The notes beneath the pieces are model-generated. The model ran no database searches and was not told the origin of the DNA. It worked only from the letters and a program-made list of their open reading frames with translations. Positions 32,530 to 41,397 of a DNA stretch of 64,000 nucleotides are shown in pieces (within the stretch, counting starts at the first letter, position 1; every line of letters starts with the position of its first letter). The DNA is from Algoriphagus machipongonensis (GTDB lineage: Bacteria > Bacteroidota > Bacteroidia > Cytophagales > Cyclobacteriaceae), in assembly GCF_000166275.1 (NCBI RefSeq), contig NZ_CM001023.1, forward strand, positions 1,082,501 to 1,146,500, written 5' to 3'. The position numbers and the translations under genes were made by a program.

Positions 32530-33371
32530 AAATAAAAATATGGGGATGTAGAGGTTCATTGCCTTCTCCAGGTCCTGAAAATATGGTTTATGGAGGTAAT
32601 ACTTCATGTATCCAAGTAGTTCATAAAGACACTTGCATCGTTCTCGATGGTGGATCTGGTATTCAGAGGTTAGGAAAATATCTGGAACCAGAATTCTCTG
32701 AAGTGCATATTCTTTTGACCCATTTACATATTGATCATACAATGGGTTTAGGGTTTTTTCAACCCCTTTATGATCCCAAAGTGAACGTTCATTTCTGGGG
32801 TCCTTCTTCTACCTTCGAACCGCTTGTTCAACGACTAAGACGGTATTTTTCTCCACCTTTATTTCCTGTTAGAATGGATGAGCTACCTACCCATCCCGTT
32901 ATTCATGAGTTAAATAACATGGAGTTTTCAATTGGGGATATCAAGATTACCACCAGTTATATTTGTCATCCTGGCCCAACATTGGGCTATAGGTTAGACG
33001 ACGGAGAAAGTGTTTTTACTTATTTGCCTGATCATGAGCCTGAGTTGGGTTCCTCTAGTTTTCCTTATGACCCTGAATGGACCAGTGGATATGATTTAGC
33101 AAGAAATGCTGACCTTTTGTTTCACGATGGTGAATATACTGCCGAGGAATATAAATCTCGAATTGGTTGGGGACATAGCTCAATAGAAGCAGCTATTGAT
33201 TTTGGCAAACTTTGTGGCGTCAATAAATTGGGGATATTTCATCATGATCCGCTAAATTCTGACGAAAAGCTAGAAGAATTATTCAACAACAGTATGCAGG
33301 CCAAAAAACCACAATTTAATGTGGAATTGTGTAGGGAAGGAGCTGAATATAACCTTGGAGGGGGAGAGTAA
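32526..33371 (+). CDS. MBL-fold metallo-hydrolase
   Basis: A 281-residue cytoplasmic metallo-beta-lactamase-fold hydrolase with the start KIKIWGCRGSLPSPGPENMVYGGNTSCIQV. The zinc motif is LTHLHIDHTMG (HxHxDH), with additional ligands in YICHPGPTLG, FTYLPDHEP, LFHDGEYT and GIFHHDPL. This is the family of cAMP phosphodiesterase-like and PhnP-like enzymes; PAS-linked members occur in many Bacteroidota. An upstream TTG is in frame, but the ATG at 32526 overlaps the PAS stop and starts the conserved fold. Confidence 0.9.
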   Translation: MKIKIWGCRGSLPSPGPENMVYGGNTSCIQVVHKDTCIVLDGGSGIQRLGKYLEPEFSEVHILLTHLHIDHTMGLGFFQPLYDPKVNVHFWGPSSTFEPLVQRLRRYFSPPLFPVRMDELPTHPVIHELNNMEFSIGDIKITTSYICHPGPTLGYRLDDGESVFTYLPDHEPELGSSSFPYDPEWTSGYDLARNADLLFHDGEYTAEEYKSRIGWGHSSIEAAIDFGKLCGVNKLGIFHHDPLNSDEKLEELFNNSMQAKKPQFNVELCREGAEYNLGGGE

Positions 33372-33373
33372 TT

Positions 33374-34912
33374 TCAACCTGCCCAGCCTTCTCGATCTAA
33401 GCTTCTATATTGGATTGCCTCCGCTAAATGCTCTACTTTAATTTGATCGGATTCTGATATGTCTGCAATTGTCCGAGCAACTTTTAAAATCCTATCATAA
33501 GCTCTAGCAGATAAACCTAATCGATCCATTGCTGTCTTGAGCAAGGTTTTACAAGCTTCATTTATTTGACAAACCTCCTTTACTTGATGTGAAGGCATCA
33601 TTGCATTACAAAAAACTTCAGGGTTATCCTTAAATCTCTCATTTTGTCGCTGACGCCCCAATATTACCCGTTCCCGAATTGCTTGACTTGATTCGCTCTT
33701 TCGGGTTGAAGTCATCTCATCAAATTTTACTGGAGTGACTTCTACATGAAGGTCTATGCGATCTAATAAAGGTCCTGAAACTTTGTTGAGATACCTTTGG
33801 ACGATTCCAGGTCCACAAACACATTCTTTTTCCGGGTGATTATAATAGCCACAGGGACATGGGTTCATGCTGGCTATCAGCATAAAGTTTGCCGGGTAAT
33901 CCACGGAAATTTTAGCTCTGGAAATGGTCACTTTTCTCTCCTCCAGAGGCTGTCTCATGACTTCCAAGACTGTTCGTTTAAATTCAGGAAGCTCATCTAA
34001 AAAAAGCACTCCATTATGGGCAAGTGATATTTCACCCGGTTGGGGATTTCCTCCTCCTCCTACCAAAGCCACATCAGAAATTGTATGATGAGGACTACGA
34101 AAAGGTCTTTGCGATAACAAACTTCCGTTTCTACCCAATTTGCCGGCCACGGAATGGATTTTTGTTGATTCTAATGCTTCCTGCAAGCTTAATGGAGGCA
34201 GGATCGAAGGTAATCGTTTTGCTAGCATGGTTTTCCCTGCTCCGGGAGGGCCAATCATGATCACGTTATGTCCACCGGCAGCAGCAATTTCCATTGCGCG
34301 TTTAATATTTTCCTGACCTTGAACATCAGCGAAATCAAATTCAATCTCATGGAGTGAGTTGAAGAAAATGTCTCTGGTATCAGTAACCAGCGGTTCAATT
34401 TCCAATTCACCCTGTAAAAAGAGGGAGGCTTCCTCCATGGTATTTACAGGAATAATATCCATGTTATTGACTATAGAAGCCTCTTTTGCATTTTCCTGTG
34501 GAAGTATAAAACCCTTAAATCCTTGTTTCCTTGCCTCAATAGCTATAGGAAGCACTCCTTTAATTGGGCGTAATTTTCCATCAAGTGACAATTCCCCCAT
34601 GATTAAGTACTTCTCAAGGTCTGGAAATTCCACCTGCTCGGAAGCTTGTAAAATCCCCATGGCAATGGGAAGATCATAAGAAGAACCTTCTTTACGAATA
34701 TCTGCCGGAGCTAAATTGATCACAACTTTTTGGCGAGGCATCCTATATCCGAAAAATTTCAATGCGGATTCTACACGTTGTTGCGATTCTTTTACTGCCG
34801 AATCTGGCAGTCCTACCATGTAAAAGCTAGTCCCTTGCCCAACATTTACTTCAATGGTAATAATATTAGCATCCACGCCGGAAACGGCACTTCCAAAAGT
34901 TTTTGCTACCAT
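33374..34912 (-). CDS. YifB family magnesium chelatase-like AAA+ ATPase
   Basis: A 512-residue protein of the ComM/YifB family. It has an N-terminal Lon-like domain (1-170), the AAA+ core with Walker A GPPGAGKTMLAKRL and Walker B GVLFLDELPEF, the NPCPCG/CVCG cysteine cluster near residues 345-365, and the C-terminal Mg_chelatase domain (SARAYDRILKVARTIAD). In naturally transformable species ComM promotes branch migration of incoming DNA; the role in Bacteroidota is unproven. It is convergent with the metallo-hydrolase, stops 2 bp apart. Confidence 0.95.
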   Translation of the reverse strand: MVAKTFGSAVSGVDANIITIEVNVGQGTSFYMVGLPDSAVKESQQRVESALKFFGYRMPRQKVVINLAPADIRKEGSSYDLPIAMGILQASEQVEFPDLEKYLIMGELSLDGKLRPIKGVLPIAIEARKQGFKGFILPQENAKEASIVNNMDIIPVNTMEEASLFLQGELEIEPLVTDTRDIFFNSLHEIEFDFADVQGQENIKRAMEIAAAGGHNVIMIGPPGAGKTMLAKRLPSILPPLSLQEALESTKIHSVAGKLGRNGSLLSQRPFRSPHHTISDVALVGGGGNPQPGEISLAHNGVLFLDELPEFKRTVLEVMRQPLEERKVTISRAKISVDYPANFMLIASMNPCPCGYYNHPEKECVCGPGIVQRYLNKVSGPLLDRIDLHVEVTPVKFDEMTSTRKSESSQAIRERVILGRQRQNERFKDNPEVFCNAMMPSHQVKEVCQINEACKTLLKTAMDRLGLSARAYDRILKVARTIADISESDQIKVEHLAEAIQYRSLDREGWAG

Positions 34913-35014
34913 AGTTTGAAAAAAAGAAAAGGTTTCTTCTTTTTAATATACATTATTTAGGAGAATTAAAGACTTAAAAGCAATTGAAATTTCTTTTTCG
35001 CCATTGAAAAGGGG

Positions 35015-36700
35015 TTATGGTTTTGGAATTACCTTATTCGCTTTAGCCCAATTCTGCCATAAACTATCTAACTCCTGAACTACTTCAGGAAAGTCTCCAG
35101 CTACGTTTTTCGTTTCCGTTTGGTCTTCTGTAATTTGAAAAAGCTGCCATGGCTCATTGGCTGCTAAGGTGACAAGTTTCCATTTTTCGGTACGCACAGA
35201 CCTTCCGCCCTCATGCTCATTGAAAAGGGTAGGGTGCCCTTCCCGTTGTTGATCTTGAAAAACAGGAATTAAACTTTTTCCAGCAATTGGTTTGATCTTA
35301 TTTCCAGCAAAATCACTTGGGTATTCTGCACTTGCTGCATCAATGAATGTGGCCATGAAGTCCATGACATGGCCTACCTGATTAGAAATACTTCCAGGTT
35401 CTGCACTGATTCCATTTGGCCAAAAAGCAATCATAGGAGTATGCACTCCTCCTTCAAAAGATTCCATTTTCCAGTAACGAAATGGAGTGTTGGAAACATT
35501 TGCCCATCGCTGACCGATGGAAGTGAAAGTTGTTTGAGGGCCCGGCATTACATCCTTGTCGACTGGGTAAGCGATCGGCTCGCCCTTACGTGTTTGGCTA
35601 GGTCGATCAAAGCCAGGACCGTATCGCATACTGCTTTCAGAGCTAGCTCCATTGTCACTTAAGAAAACGATCAAGGTGTTTTCTAGCTCGCCAGTTTCTT
35701 TTAGCGTTTCTATAATTCTTCCAATACCTTGGTCCATTCTATCAATCATGGCAGCATGGACTGCCATAGCTCTTGCGTCAAATTCTTTGTCTGGATTATC
35801 TTCCCAGCTTAACTCATTATTCCATCGTTCGGAAAGAGGGTAGCGTGCTTCATCAATTATTCCGAGTTCAATTAATTTTTTATAGCGTTGCTCTCGAATG
35901 GCATCCCAGCCAACAGTATAAGTGTCTTTATATTTCTCAATATCTTCAGGTAAGGCATGTAAAGGCCAATGGGGAGCTGTATGAGCTACATATAAGAAGA
36001 AGGGTTCGTCTTTTTCCACAAACTCCTTAATATAAACTGAGGCAGTATCGTTTATTGCATCGGTGTGGTAATAGTTTTCAGGAACTTCCTTTACCGGCTC
36101 GGTGCCATTTACTAAACTAAAGGGGTCAAAGAAATCTACTACTCCCCAGATATTTCCGAAATACTTTTCAAAACCCCGATTAGTTGGGTATTGCTCGATC
36201 GGTGAAAAAAGAGGGTGATGCTCCTGGTGATTCAACCAAGCCAATTGCTTTTCTGGTGTGTCCTGAACCACTGTATTTGAAACATGCCATTTCCCCACCA
36301 TCCCAGTAGAATAGCCTGAACTTTTCAAGACCTCTGCGATGGTGACAGCGGAATTAGAAATGTGCCCACGGTAGGCTTCCTGCCCCGTGTCAGTAGTCAT
36401 GTGGCCAATCCCCGCCTGATGATTATACAATCCAGTCAATAAGGATGCACGCGTTGGGCAACAACGTGAGGTGTTATAAAATTGGGTGAATCGGATTCCT
36501 TGATTTGCCAGCCAATCCAAGTTTGGTGTTTGAATTTCTCCGCCAAAACTACCTAAATCGGAAAAACCCAGATCATCAGCCAAAATAAGAATGATGTTTG
36601 GAGCATTTGCTACTTTTGCATCTTCCTTCGCTGTTTTTGTAGAGCAGGAAAAAGCGAAAAGTAGACATAGGAAAATAAGGTTGGGAATCGATCTTTTCAT
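35015..36700 (-). CDS. Lipoprotein-type sulfatase (arylsulfatase family)
   Basis: A 561-residue type I sulfatase with a lipoprotein signal (LLFAFSCSTKT). The metal site is seen in IILILADDLGFSDLG and later in VFLSDNGA. The formylglycine motif is CCPTRASLLTG, with Cys80 as the residue to be oxidised by an anaerobic- or FGE-type maturase. The length and C-terminal KLVTLAANEPWQLFQITED match arylsulfatases that desulfate algal or other sulfated compounds. There is no SusC/SusD pair or glycoside hydrolase nearby, so it is not in a polysaccharide-utilisation locus. Confidence 0.93.
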   Translation of the reverse strand: MKRSIPNLIFLCLLFAFSCSTKTAKEDAKVANAPNIILILADDLGFSDLGSFGGEIQTPNLDWLANQGIRFTQFYNTSRCCPTRASLLTGLYNHQAGIGHMTTDTGQEAYRGHISNSAVTIAEVLKSSGYSTGMVGKWHVSNTVVQDTPEKQLAWLNHQEHHPLFSPIEQYPTNRGFEKYFGNIWGVVDFFDPFSLVNGTEPVKEVPENYYHTDAINDTASVYIKEFVEKDEPFFLYVAHTAPHWPLHALPEDIEKYKDTYTVGWDAIREQRYKKLIELGIIDEARYPLSERWNNELSWEDNPDKEFDARAMAVHAAMIDRMDQGIGRIIETLKETGELENTLIVFLSDNGASSESSMRYGPGFDRPSQTRKGEPIAYPVDKDVMPGPQTTFTSIGQRWANVSNTPFRYWKMESFEGGVHTPMIAFWPNGISAEPGSISNQVGHVMDFMATFIDAASAEYPSDFAGNKIKPIAGKSLIPVFQDQQREGHPTLFNEHEGGRSVRTEKWKLVTLAANEPWQLFQITEDQTETKNVAGDFPEVVQELDSLWQNWAKANKVIPKP

Positions 36701-36837
36701 TTTAAACAGGGTACTGTATTTTAATTGAGTGGTTTTTGAAATTTAAGAAAAGTAAAATTGAGTTTTTTGAGATAGAATCTCTAAGACTTTTCAGTCAGAT
36801 TCTGCGAATGAATCCCCATTTCCGCTGTTATTTCTAC

Positions 36838-36870
36838 AAAAAAAGGAAACTGTTTAAGTTTCCTTTTTTG
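36838..36870. terminator. Bidirectional terminator between the exporter operon and the sulfatase
   Basis: AAAAAAGGAAAC pairs with GTTTCCTTTTTT around 36840-36870, with A and T tracts on both sides; it closes the minus-strand operon ending at 36907. Confidence 0.85.
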
Positions 36871-36906
36871 ATTTTGAAAATAGGCGACCTAAAAGATCAT
36901 TTATGA

Positions 36907-37281
36907 TCAATCGGTATAATTTTGTCTAGGCTTGATTCCTGATTCATCAGACTCTGGATTTACCTTCGAATCGGGGATGTTTTGTTTTTTTGGATTTGCA
37001 GGGCTTGGGTGTTCCAGATCATACAATTTAGATTTAAGCTCATGCATTTCGGCTTCTTTTTTCGCCAACTGTTTGGTCATCTTGTTAAGTGTCATTGTGC
37101 CGGCTAACCAAGTGATCAGAAAAATAAAAAGACCCCCAAGCATGATTTTTACCATGCTGTCTGAAGTGACTTCATCCATGCCAAAAATGCCTCCTAGCGT
37201 ATTGAATGCAATGAAAAACACAAGGTACGCCAAAAAGAAAAGCAGTAAGGCTATCTGTGATATCTGATGAAATTTTTTCAT
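36907..37281 (-). CDS. Small membrane protein with coiled coil, unknown function
   Basis: A 124-residue protein with two transmembrane helices (about 8-28 and 44-66), a short coiled coil (NKMTKQLAKKEAEMHELKSKLYDLE) and a polar, Pro/Lys/Asp-rich tail. I do not recognise the family. It starts 26 bp after the MsbA-like exporter on the same strand, so the two are likely co-transcribed. A role in supporting the exporter is possible but unproven. Confidence 0.75.
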   Translation of the reverse strand: MKKFHQISQIALLLFFLAYLVFFIAFNTLGGIFGMDEVTSDSMVKIMLGGLFIFLITWLAGTMTLNKMTKQLAKKEAEMHELKSKLYDLEHPSPANPKKQNIPDSKVNPESDESGIKPRQNYTD

Positions 37282-37307
37282 AAAAACGTTATTTATATAC
37301 GAATATA

Positions 37308-39140
37308 CTAAACCGACTGTATACTAGAAAGTTTCTGATACAAGCCTGTTTTCTGCATGAGCTCAGTATGTGTTCCGCGTTGCACAATTTCTCCTTTTTC
37401 AATAACTAATATTTCATCTGCGTGCTGAATTGTACTTAAGCGGTGGGCGATGACTAATGTGGTTCTATTGGCCATTAACTTAGTCAAAGCTTCCTGAACT
37501 AATAATTCTGATTCTGAATCCAGGGCCGAAGTTGCTTCATCTAAAATTAAAATTGGAGGATTTTTAAGAACCGCTCTAGCAATACTAATTCTTTGGCGTT
37601 GCCCTCCGGAAAGTTTGGATCCCCGCTCACCAATTGATGTTTGATACCCATTTTCCATTTGAGAGATAAACTGATGTGCGTTGGCAATTTTTGCTGCCTC
37701 TATTACTTGCTCCTCGGTAGCATTTTCTACCCCAAAAGCAATGTTGTTGAAAACTGAATCATTGAATAAAATAGACTCTTGGGTAACAATTCCCATTAGG
37801 GACCTTAGATCTACTAAGCTAAAATCCTTTAAGTTATTTCCATCCAGTAAGATTTCTCCTCCTGCAGGGTCATAGAATCTAGGGACTAAATCTGCCAAAG
37901 TAGATTTTCCTCCACCGGAAGGGCCCACTAAAGCAATGGTTTTTCCTCTTTCGAGGGTGAATTGAATGTTTTTTAATACCAATGTATCCTCATAGGCAAA
38001 ACTGACATTCTTAAATTCTATTTCCTTCTCAAACTTCGAAAGTTTCACAGGTTTCTCAGGAGAGTTAATCTGCGGGTTGGTATCTACCACTTCAAAAATT
38101 CGATCCGCTGAAGCAATTCCTCTTTGTATGCTGCTTACCGCTCTCGAAATTTCCTTGGCTGGGTTCAATACTTGGGTGAAAATAATGATGTAAGTAATAA
38201 AGTCACTGGCTCCTAATTGGGACTCTCCACTTAAGACCAAGCTACCTCCATAAACCAGAATACCCGCAACAACAGTCACACCCAGAAATTGAGAAATCGG
38301 AGAAGCCAATTCATTTTTCCGGGCCATGTTGACATTGACGCCAGAGTAATAATCCGTCTCCTCGTCAAACTTTTTCTTCATAAAAAACTCACCATTAAAT
38401 GCTTTAATGACTCGCATTCCTCCCAATGACTCATCCAGAATATTGACTATTCTCCCCAGTGATTGCTGGCTTTCTACTGCTTTCTTTTTCAGCCTTCTGG
38501 TAATTCCACCAATAATTGCCCCGGTGATAGGGATAATCAAAATCGTGAAAAAAGTCAGTTTCGCAGACATGAAAAACAAAACTGCGAAGTATAGAATGAT
38601 GGTTGCCGGCTCTTTAAAGACAACTCTCAAGGATTGCACAATAGAGTTTTCTACCTCCTGAACGTCATTTGTCATTTTAGACATGAGGTCACCTTTTCGT
38701 TCATTGGAAAAATACCCAATATGAAGTTTGCTGACCTGATTAAAAATATCCATTCGCATCCTTTTGATGACTAAGGCACGAACTTTAGCCAAAACTACCC
38801 CTGATAAATAGGTGAATAGATTGGATAAGAATACTGAAATGACAATAATGCCGCAGACATAAAACAGCGTTCCCAGTTTACCATACTCTGAAGCAACCTC
38901 AAGAAAATAATGATTGAAAAGATGAGAGAAATATTCTACTGAGAAGCTGAAATCTGGTTTTTGTTGGTAGACTTCTAGTACTTGAGGATCCACCTGCTCA
39001 AAGATCACATCGAATAAAGGCTTTAAAAGAGTGAAGTTTAGGAGCCCAAAAACAATGGAAAGAAAAGCATATACTATATATACGGGCACGAACTTTCCGT
39101 AAGGCTTGGCATAGGAAAGGATTCGTAAATAGGTCTTCAT
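37308..39140 (-). CDS. ABC exporter, MsbA/lipid flippase-like
   Basis: A 610-residue half-exporter: six transmembrane helices (residues about 15-340) and an ATPase domain with Walker A GPSGGGKST, Q-loop MGIVTQESI, signature LSGGQRQRIS, Walker B ILILDEAT and the switch His in VIAHRLST. The long N-terminal periplasmic loop (FEQVDPQVLEVYQQKPDF) is typical of Bacteroidota MsbA-like proteins that flip lipid A-core. Function is by homology. A TTG lies two codons upstream; I chose the ATG at 39140. Confidence 0.9.
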   Translation of the reverse strand: MKTYLRILSYAKPYGKFVPVYIVYAFLSIVFGLLNFTLLKPLFDVIFEQVDPQVLEVYQQKPDFSFSVEYFSHLFNHYFLEVASEYGKLGTLFYVCGIIVISVFLSNLFTYLSGVVLAKVRALVIKRMRMDIFNQVSKLHIGYFSNERKGDLMSKMTNDVQEVENSIVQSLRVVFKEPATIILYFAVLFFMSAKLTFFTILIIPITGAIIGGITRRLKKKAVESQQSLGRIVNILDESLGGMRVIKAFNGEFFMKKKFDEETDYYSGVNVNMARKNELASPISQFLGVTVVAGILVYGGSLVLSGESQLGASDFITYIIIFTQVLNPAKEISRAVSSIQRGIASADRIFEVVDTNPQINSPEKPVKLSKFEKEIEFKNVSFAYEDTLVLKNIQFTLERGKTIALVGPSGGGKSTLADLVPRFYDPAGGEILLDGNNLKDFSLVDLRSLMGIVTQESILFNDSVFNNIAFGVENATEEQVIEAAKIANAHQFISQMENGYQTSIGERGSKLSGGQRQRISIARAVLKNPPILILDEATSALDSESELLVQEALTKLMANRTTLVIAHRLSTIQHADEILVIEKGEIVQRGTHTELMQKTGLYQKLSSIQSV

Positions 39141-39199
39141 AAACAAATAGTCATGGAATAATCCGCAAGTTACGGAAAAATGGCGCCTGAAGTTTCCAA

Positions 39200-39889
39200 T
39201 TAGTAATTGTAATCAGGCCTAGTGAAGTTCCATCGGAATGCTAATTGTAGATAATTGCTTGTCTCTGGACTGTTTAAATCCTGAGCAGTTCTTTGTCGAA
39301 ATGTATGTGAAGCATCGATAAAGAAATTATGCCTTAGCATATAACTGGCGTTGAGGTTGGATTGAACAACCTTGTTTTCAATCCCCTGCCCAATTTCATT
39401 TCCAAATAATCCTGTGGGGCTACCTTCAAGCCTATTTTTTAATACATCACCACCCCAGTTGGTTTCGGCGTCAGGGTCAGCTCCATAAAACTGATACATT
39501 CCTGTCAAGGTTAAATTCAATTTGGGAATTGGTTGATATCGGATGATTCCCAGCATCTCCCGGAAGTTGGCTCCTCTAGGGTGTGTAAGCGGAGTTCTCC
39601 AGTTGCTGTAGGATTGGAAGTCAACTTTTTCTTGAAAAGTGTAAGGTCTTGCTGAGTTAAATTCCAATTGGAGATCCAGGTTGGAAATTTTGAACAAGTC
39701 AATGTATTTGAAGCCTGCCTGGATACCGTATTTATTTCGCTTGGAGCCTTTGCCATCTTGACCGAAAAACTCGGAGAAGACAAATTCATCCAAAGCAAAC
39801 TGACCATAGAATTGCATCCCTGGATAAAAATTCCACTTACCATCAATTCCCAGCATAACTTTATCCGGTGTTCCTAAGGATTGCTCCAC
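39200..39889 (-). pseudogene. C-terminal part of a frameshifted outer-membrane protein
   Basis: This 229-residue frame continues the protein of the upstream fragment at 39874-40899 in another frame. It starts with the sequence that should follow FNYFNPIVF (YRWVEQSLGTPD) and consists of alternating amphipathic strands, ending RWNFTRPDYNY with the outer-membrane C-terminal aromatic pattern. The frame is lost at a run of five A (39898-39902; five T on the coding strand); one extra T there would fuse the two into about 565 residues. As an isolated piece it has no signal peptide and could not be exported. Confidence 0.8.
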
Positions 39890-40899
39890 CCACCGGTAAA
39901 AACAATTGGATTGAAATAGTTAAAGTCAGCCTTATCAGTCATGACTGACTCAAAGAACCCTAGGTTTATGCTTTTTCCAATGTTGAAACCTAGGCGATGG
40001 AATGAAAACCACTTTTGAGTGTACCTTCCATCTGTAGGTCTACCACGATCATAATCTACATCCGCTGTCATTTGAGTCCAGATATTGGTTAGCTGGAACT
40101 TCCAAATGCGTGTATTGAATTTGACAAACATGTAGGGATTGGAGAAATCAGAAAGAAGGAAAGAGCGATAACCTTCCCCTATGAAATTTCGATCATGCCC
40201 AACTTCCACTTCAATATGCTTAGTGATATTATAGCTAATATGTCCCATTGCCGAGAAATAGCTGTAGCCGTTTCCATTATATTCTTTCCAGAATCCTTGT
40301 CCGGGTACAGCACCGTTGTTTTCAGCGTAGCCTTTGACCCAGCTGGGGAAAAATGCTTCCGAGGTCGTGAAATAGGTAAAGAACCCTACCTTCTTATCTA
40401 CAGATCCTCGTAGAACTACACCTCTGGAAAGTCGATTGGGGTTTTGCTCATTGTCTGGCTCAATACCTCCATTTAGATATATGACAGGACTTACGTGAAT
40501 GTCAAAATCATCACTATAATAATGTGCAAAATCTCCAGGTCTTCTATAAAGTGCTTTCAGAAATGGTTTCTTGGACTCTGGAGTTTCATGGCTCACAAAC
40601 TCCCAATTGTCTTGGCTTAGGTAGGCGAGGTTGAATTCATCTACTCTAGATTTAATCACCGGGTCATCCACCAAACTATCCAAGAAGGCTCCCACATCAT
40701 CTCGGCGATATGGTTTGGTTGCTGACCTATAGACAGGATTATTCCGCCCACGGAGAATGTCATATCGATCCAGGGTATGATAGTAATCTCGATTATAAGG
40801 GATGTAGGAACCTTGGGCATTAGCCAAAAAAGGACTGAAAAGGAAGGCTAGAAGGACAATCCATTGAAGATCAGCAGATCCAAGTGATTTTTTTTGCAT
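39874..40899 (-). pseudogene. N-terminal part of a frameshifted outer-membrane protein (RemB/Wzi-like)
   Basis: This 341-residue frame begins with a signal peptide (LLAFLFSPFLANAQ) and continues with envelope beta-barrel sequence containing GEGYRSFLLSDFSNPYMFVKFNT and IEVEVGHDRNFIGEGYR, resembling capsule-assembly Wzi-type and gliding-motility RemB-type barrels of Bacteroidota. It stops abruptly at FNPIVFTGGWSNP, after a frame change in a run of five T. The remaining strands are read in the frame of the 39200-39889 piece. So the gene is disrupted, or has a one-base sequencing error, or uses a slip at the homopolymer. Confidence 0.8.
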
Positions 40900-40943
40900 T
40901 AGAATTTGGCTAAAAAAGGTATGTAATACTTAAATAAAGGCAG

Positions 40944-40951
40944 TATTTTTG
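40944..40951 (+). promoter_or_regulatory. Candidate -7 box upstream of rpmE2
   Basis: TATTTTTG fits TAnnTTTG and lies about 130 bp before the rpmE2 ATG. The long leader it implies could serve autoregulation. A TTTG at 40905-40908 is too far upstream to be a standard -33 box. Confidence 0.4.
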
Positions 40952-41079
40952 AATTTTATAGCGAAAGTTGACTGATTTTGATAAAACCATCAGAAATACT
41001 TGATAAAGATTTGGTGGATTTTCTGAAAAAGAATAACTTTGTGCCTCATTTGAAAAAGGTACTAAAAACTAACGATACA

Positions 41080-41328
41080 ATGAAAGCCGATATTCATCCA
41101 AACTACAGAGACGTGGTTTTCTATGACACTTCTAGCGAGTTTAAGTTCTTGACCAAGTCTACTATCGAAACTAGCGAAACTATCGAATGGGAAGATGGGA
41201 AAGAATATCCTGTGTATAAAATCGAAGTGAGCTCTCAATCTCACCCGTTCTACACTGGTAAGAAAATGATGCTTGATACAGCAGGTCGTGTTGAGAAATT
41301 CAACAGAAGATACGCGAAGAAGAAGTAA
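41080..41328 (+). CDS. rpmE2: 50S ribosomal protein bL31, type B
   Basis: An 82-residue large-subunit protein without the zinc-binding CxxC of type A bL31. Typical features are [16 protein letters not shown] at the start, the [35 protein letters not shown] core and [27 protein letters not shown] at the end. The frame is open 34 codons further upstream, but the family start is ATG 41080. A TATTTTTG box at 40944-40951 would give a 5' leader of about 120 bases. A terminator follows directly. Confidence 0.96.
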   Translation: MKADIHPNYRDVVFYDTSSEFKFLTKSTIETSETIEWEDGKEYPVYKIEVSSQSHPFYTGKKMMLDTAGRVEKFNRRYAKKK

Positions 41329-41350
41329 TTCTTCCGAAAAGAATTCTAAA

Positions 41351-41388
41351 AAGTCTCCTGGGGTATGGAATCCGGGAGACTTTTTTAT
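41351..41388 (+). terminator. Terminator after rpmE2
   Basis: AAGTCTCC (41351-41358) pairs with GGAGACTT (41375-41382), followed by a T-run that merges into the TATTTTTG box of the next gene. Confidence 0.85.
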
Positions 41389-41393
41389 TTTTG
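41386..41393 (+). promoter_or_regulatory. Candidate -7 box directly before the GlmU-like gene
   Basis: TATTTTTG matches TAnnTTTG and ends four bases before the ATG at 41398. If used, the mRNA would be leaderless. It shares its T-run with the preceding terminator. Confidence 0.5.
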
Positions 41394-41397
41394 CTCC

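Noticed and set aside
35015..36700. Sulfatase as part of a polysaccharide-utilisation locus
   Set aside because: No SusC/SusD-type pair, glycoside hydrolase or regulator is nearby.
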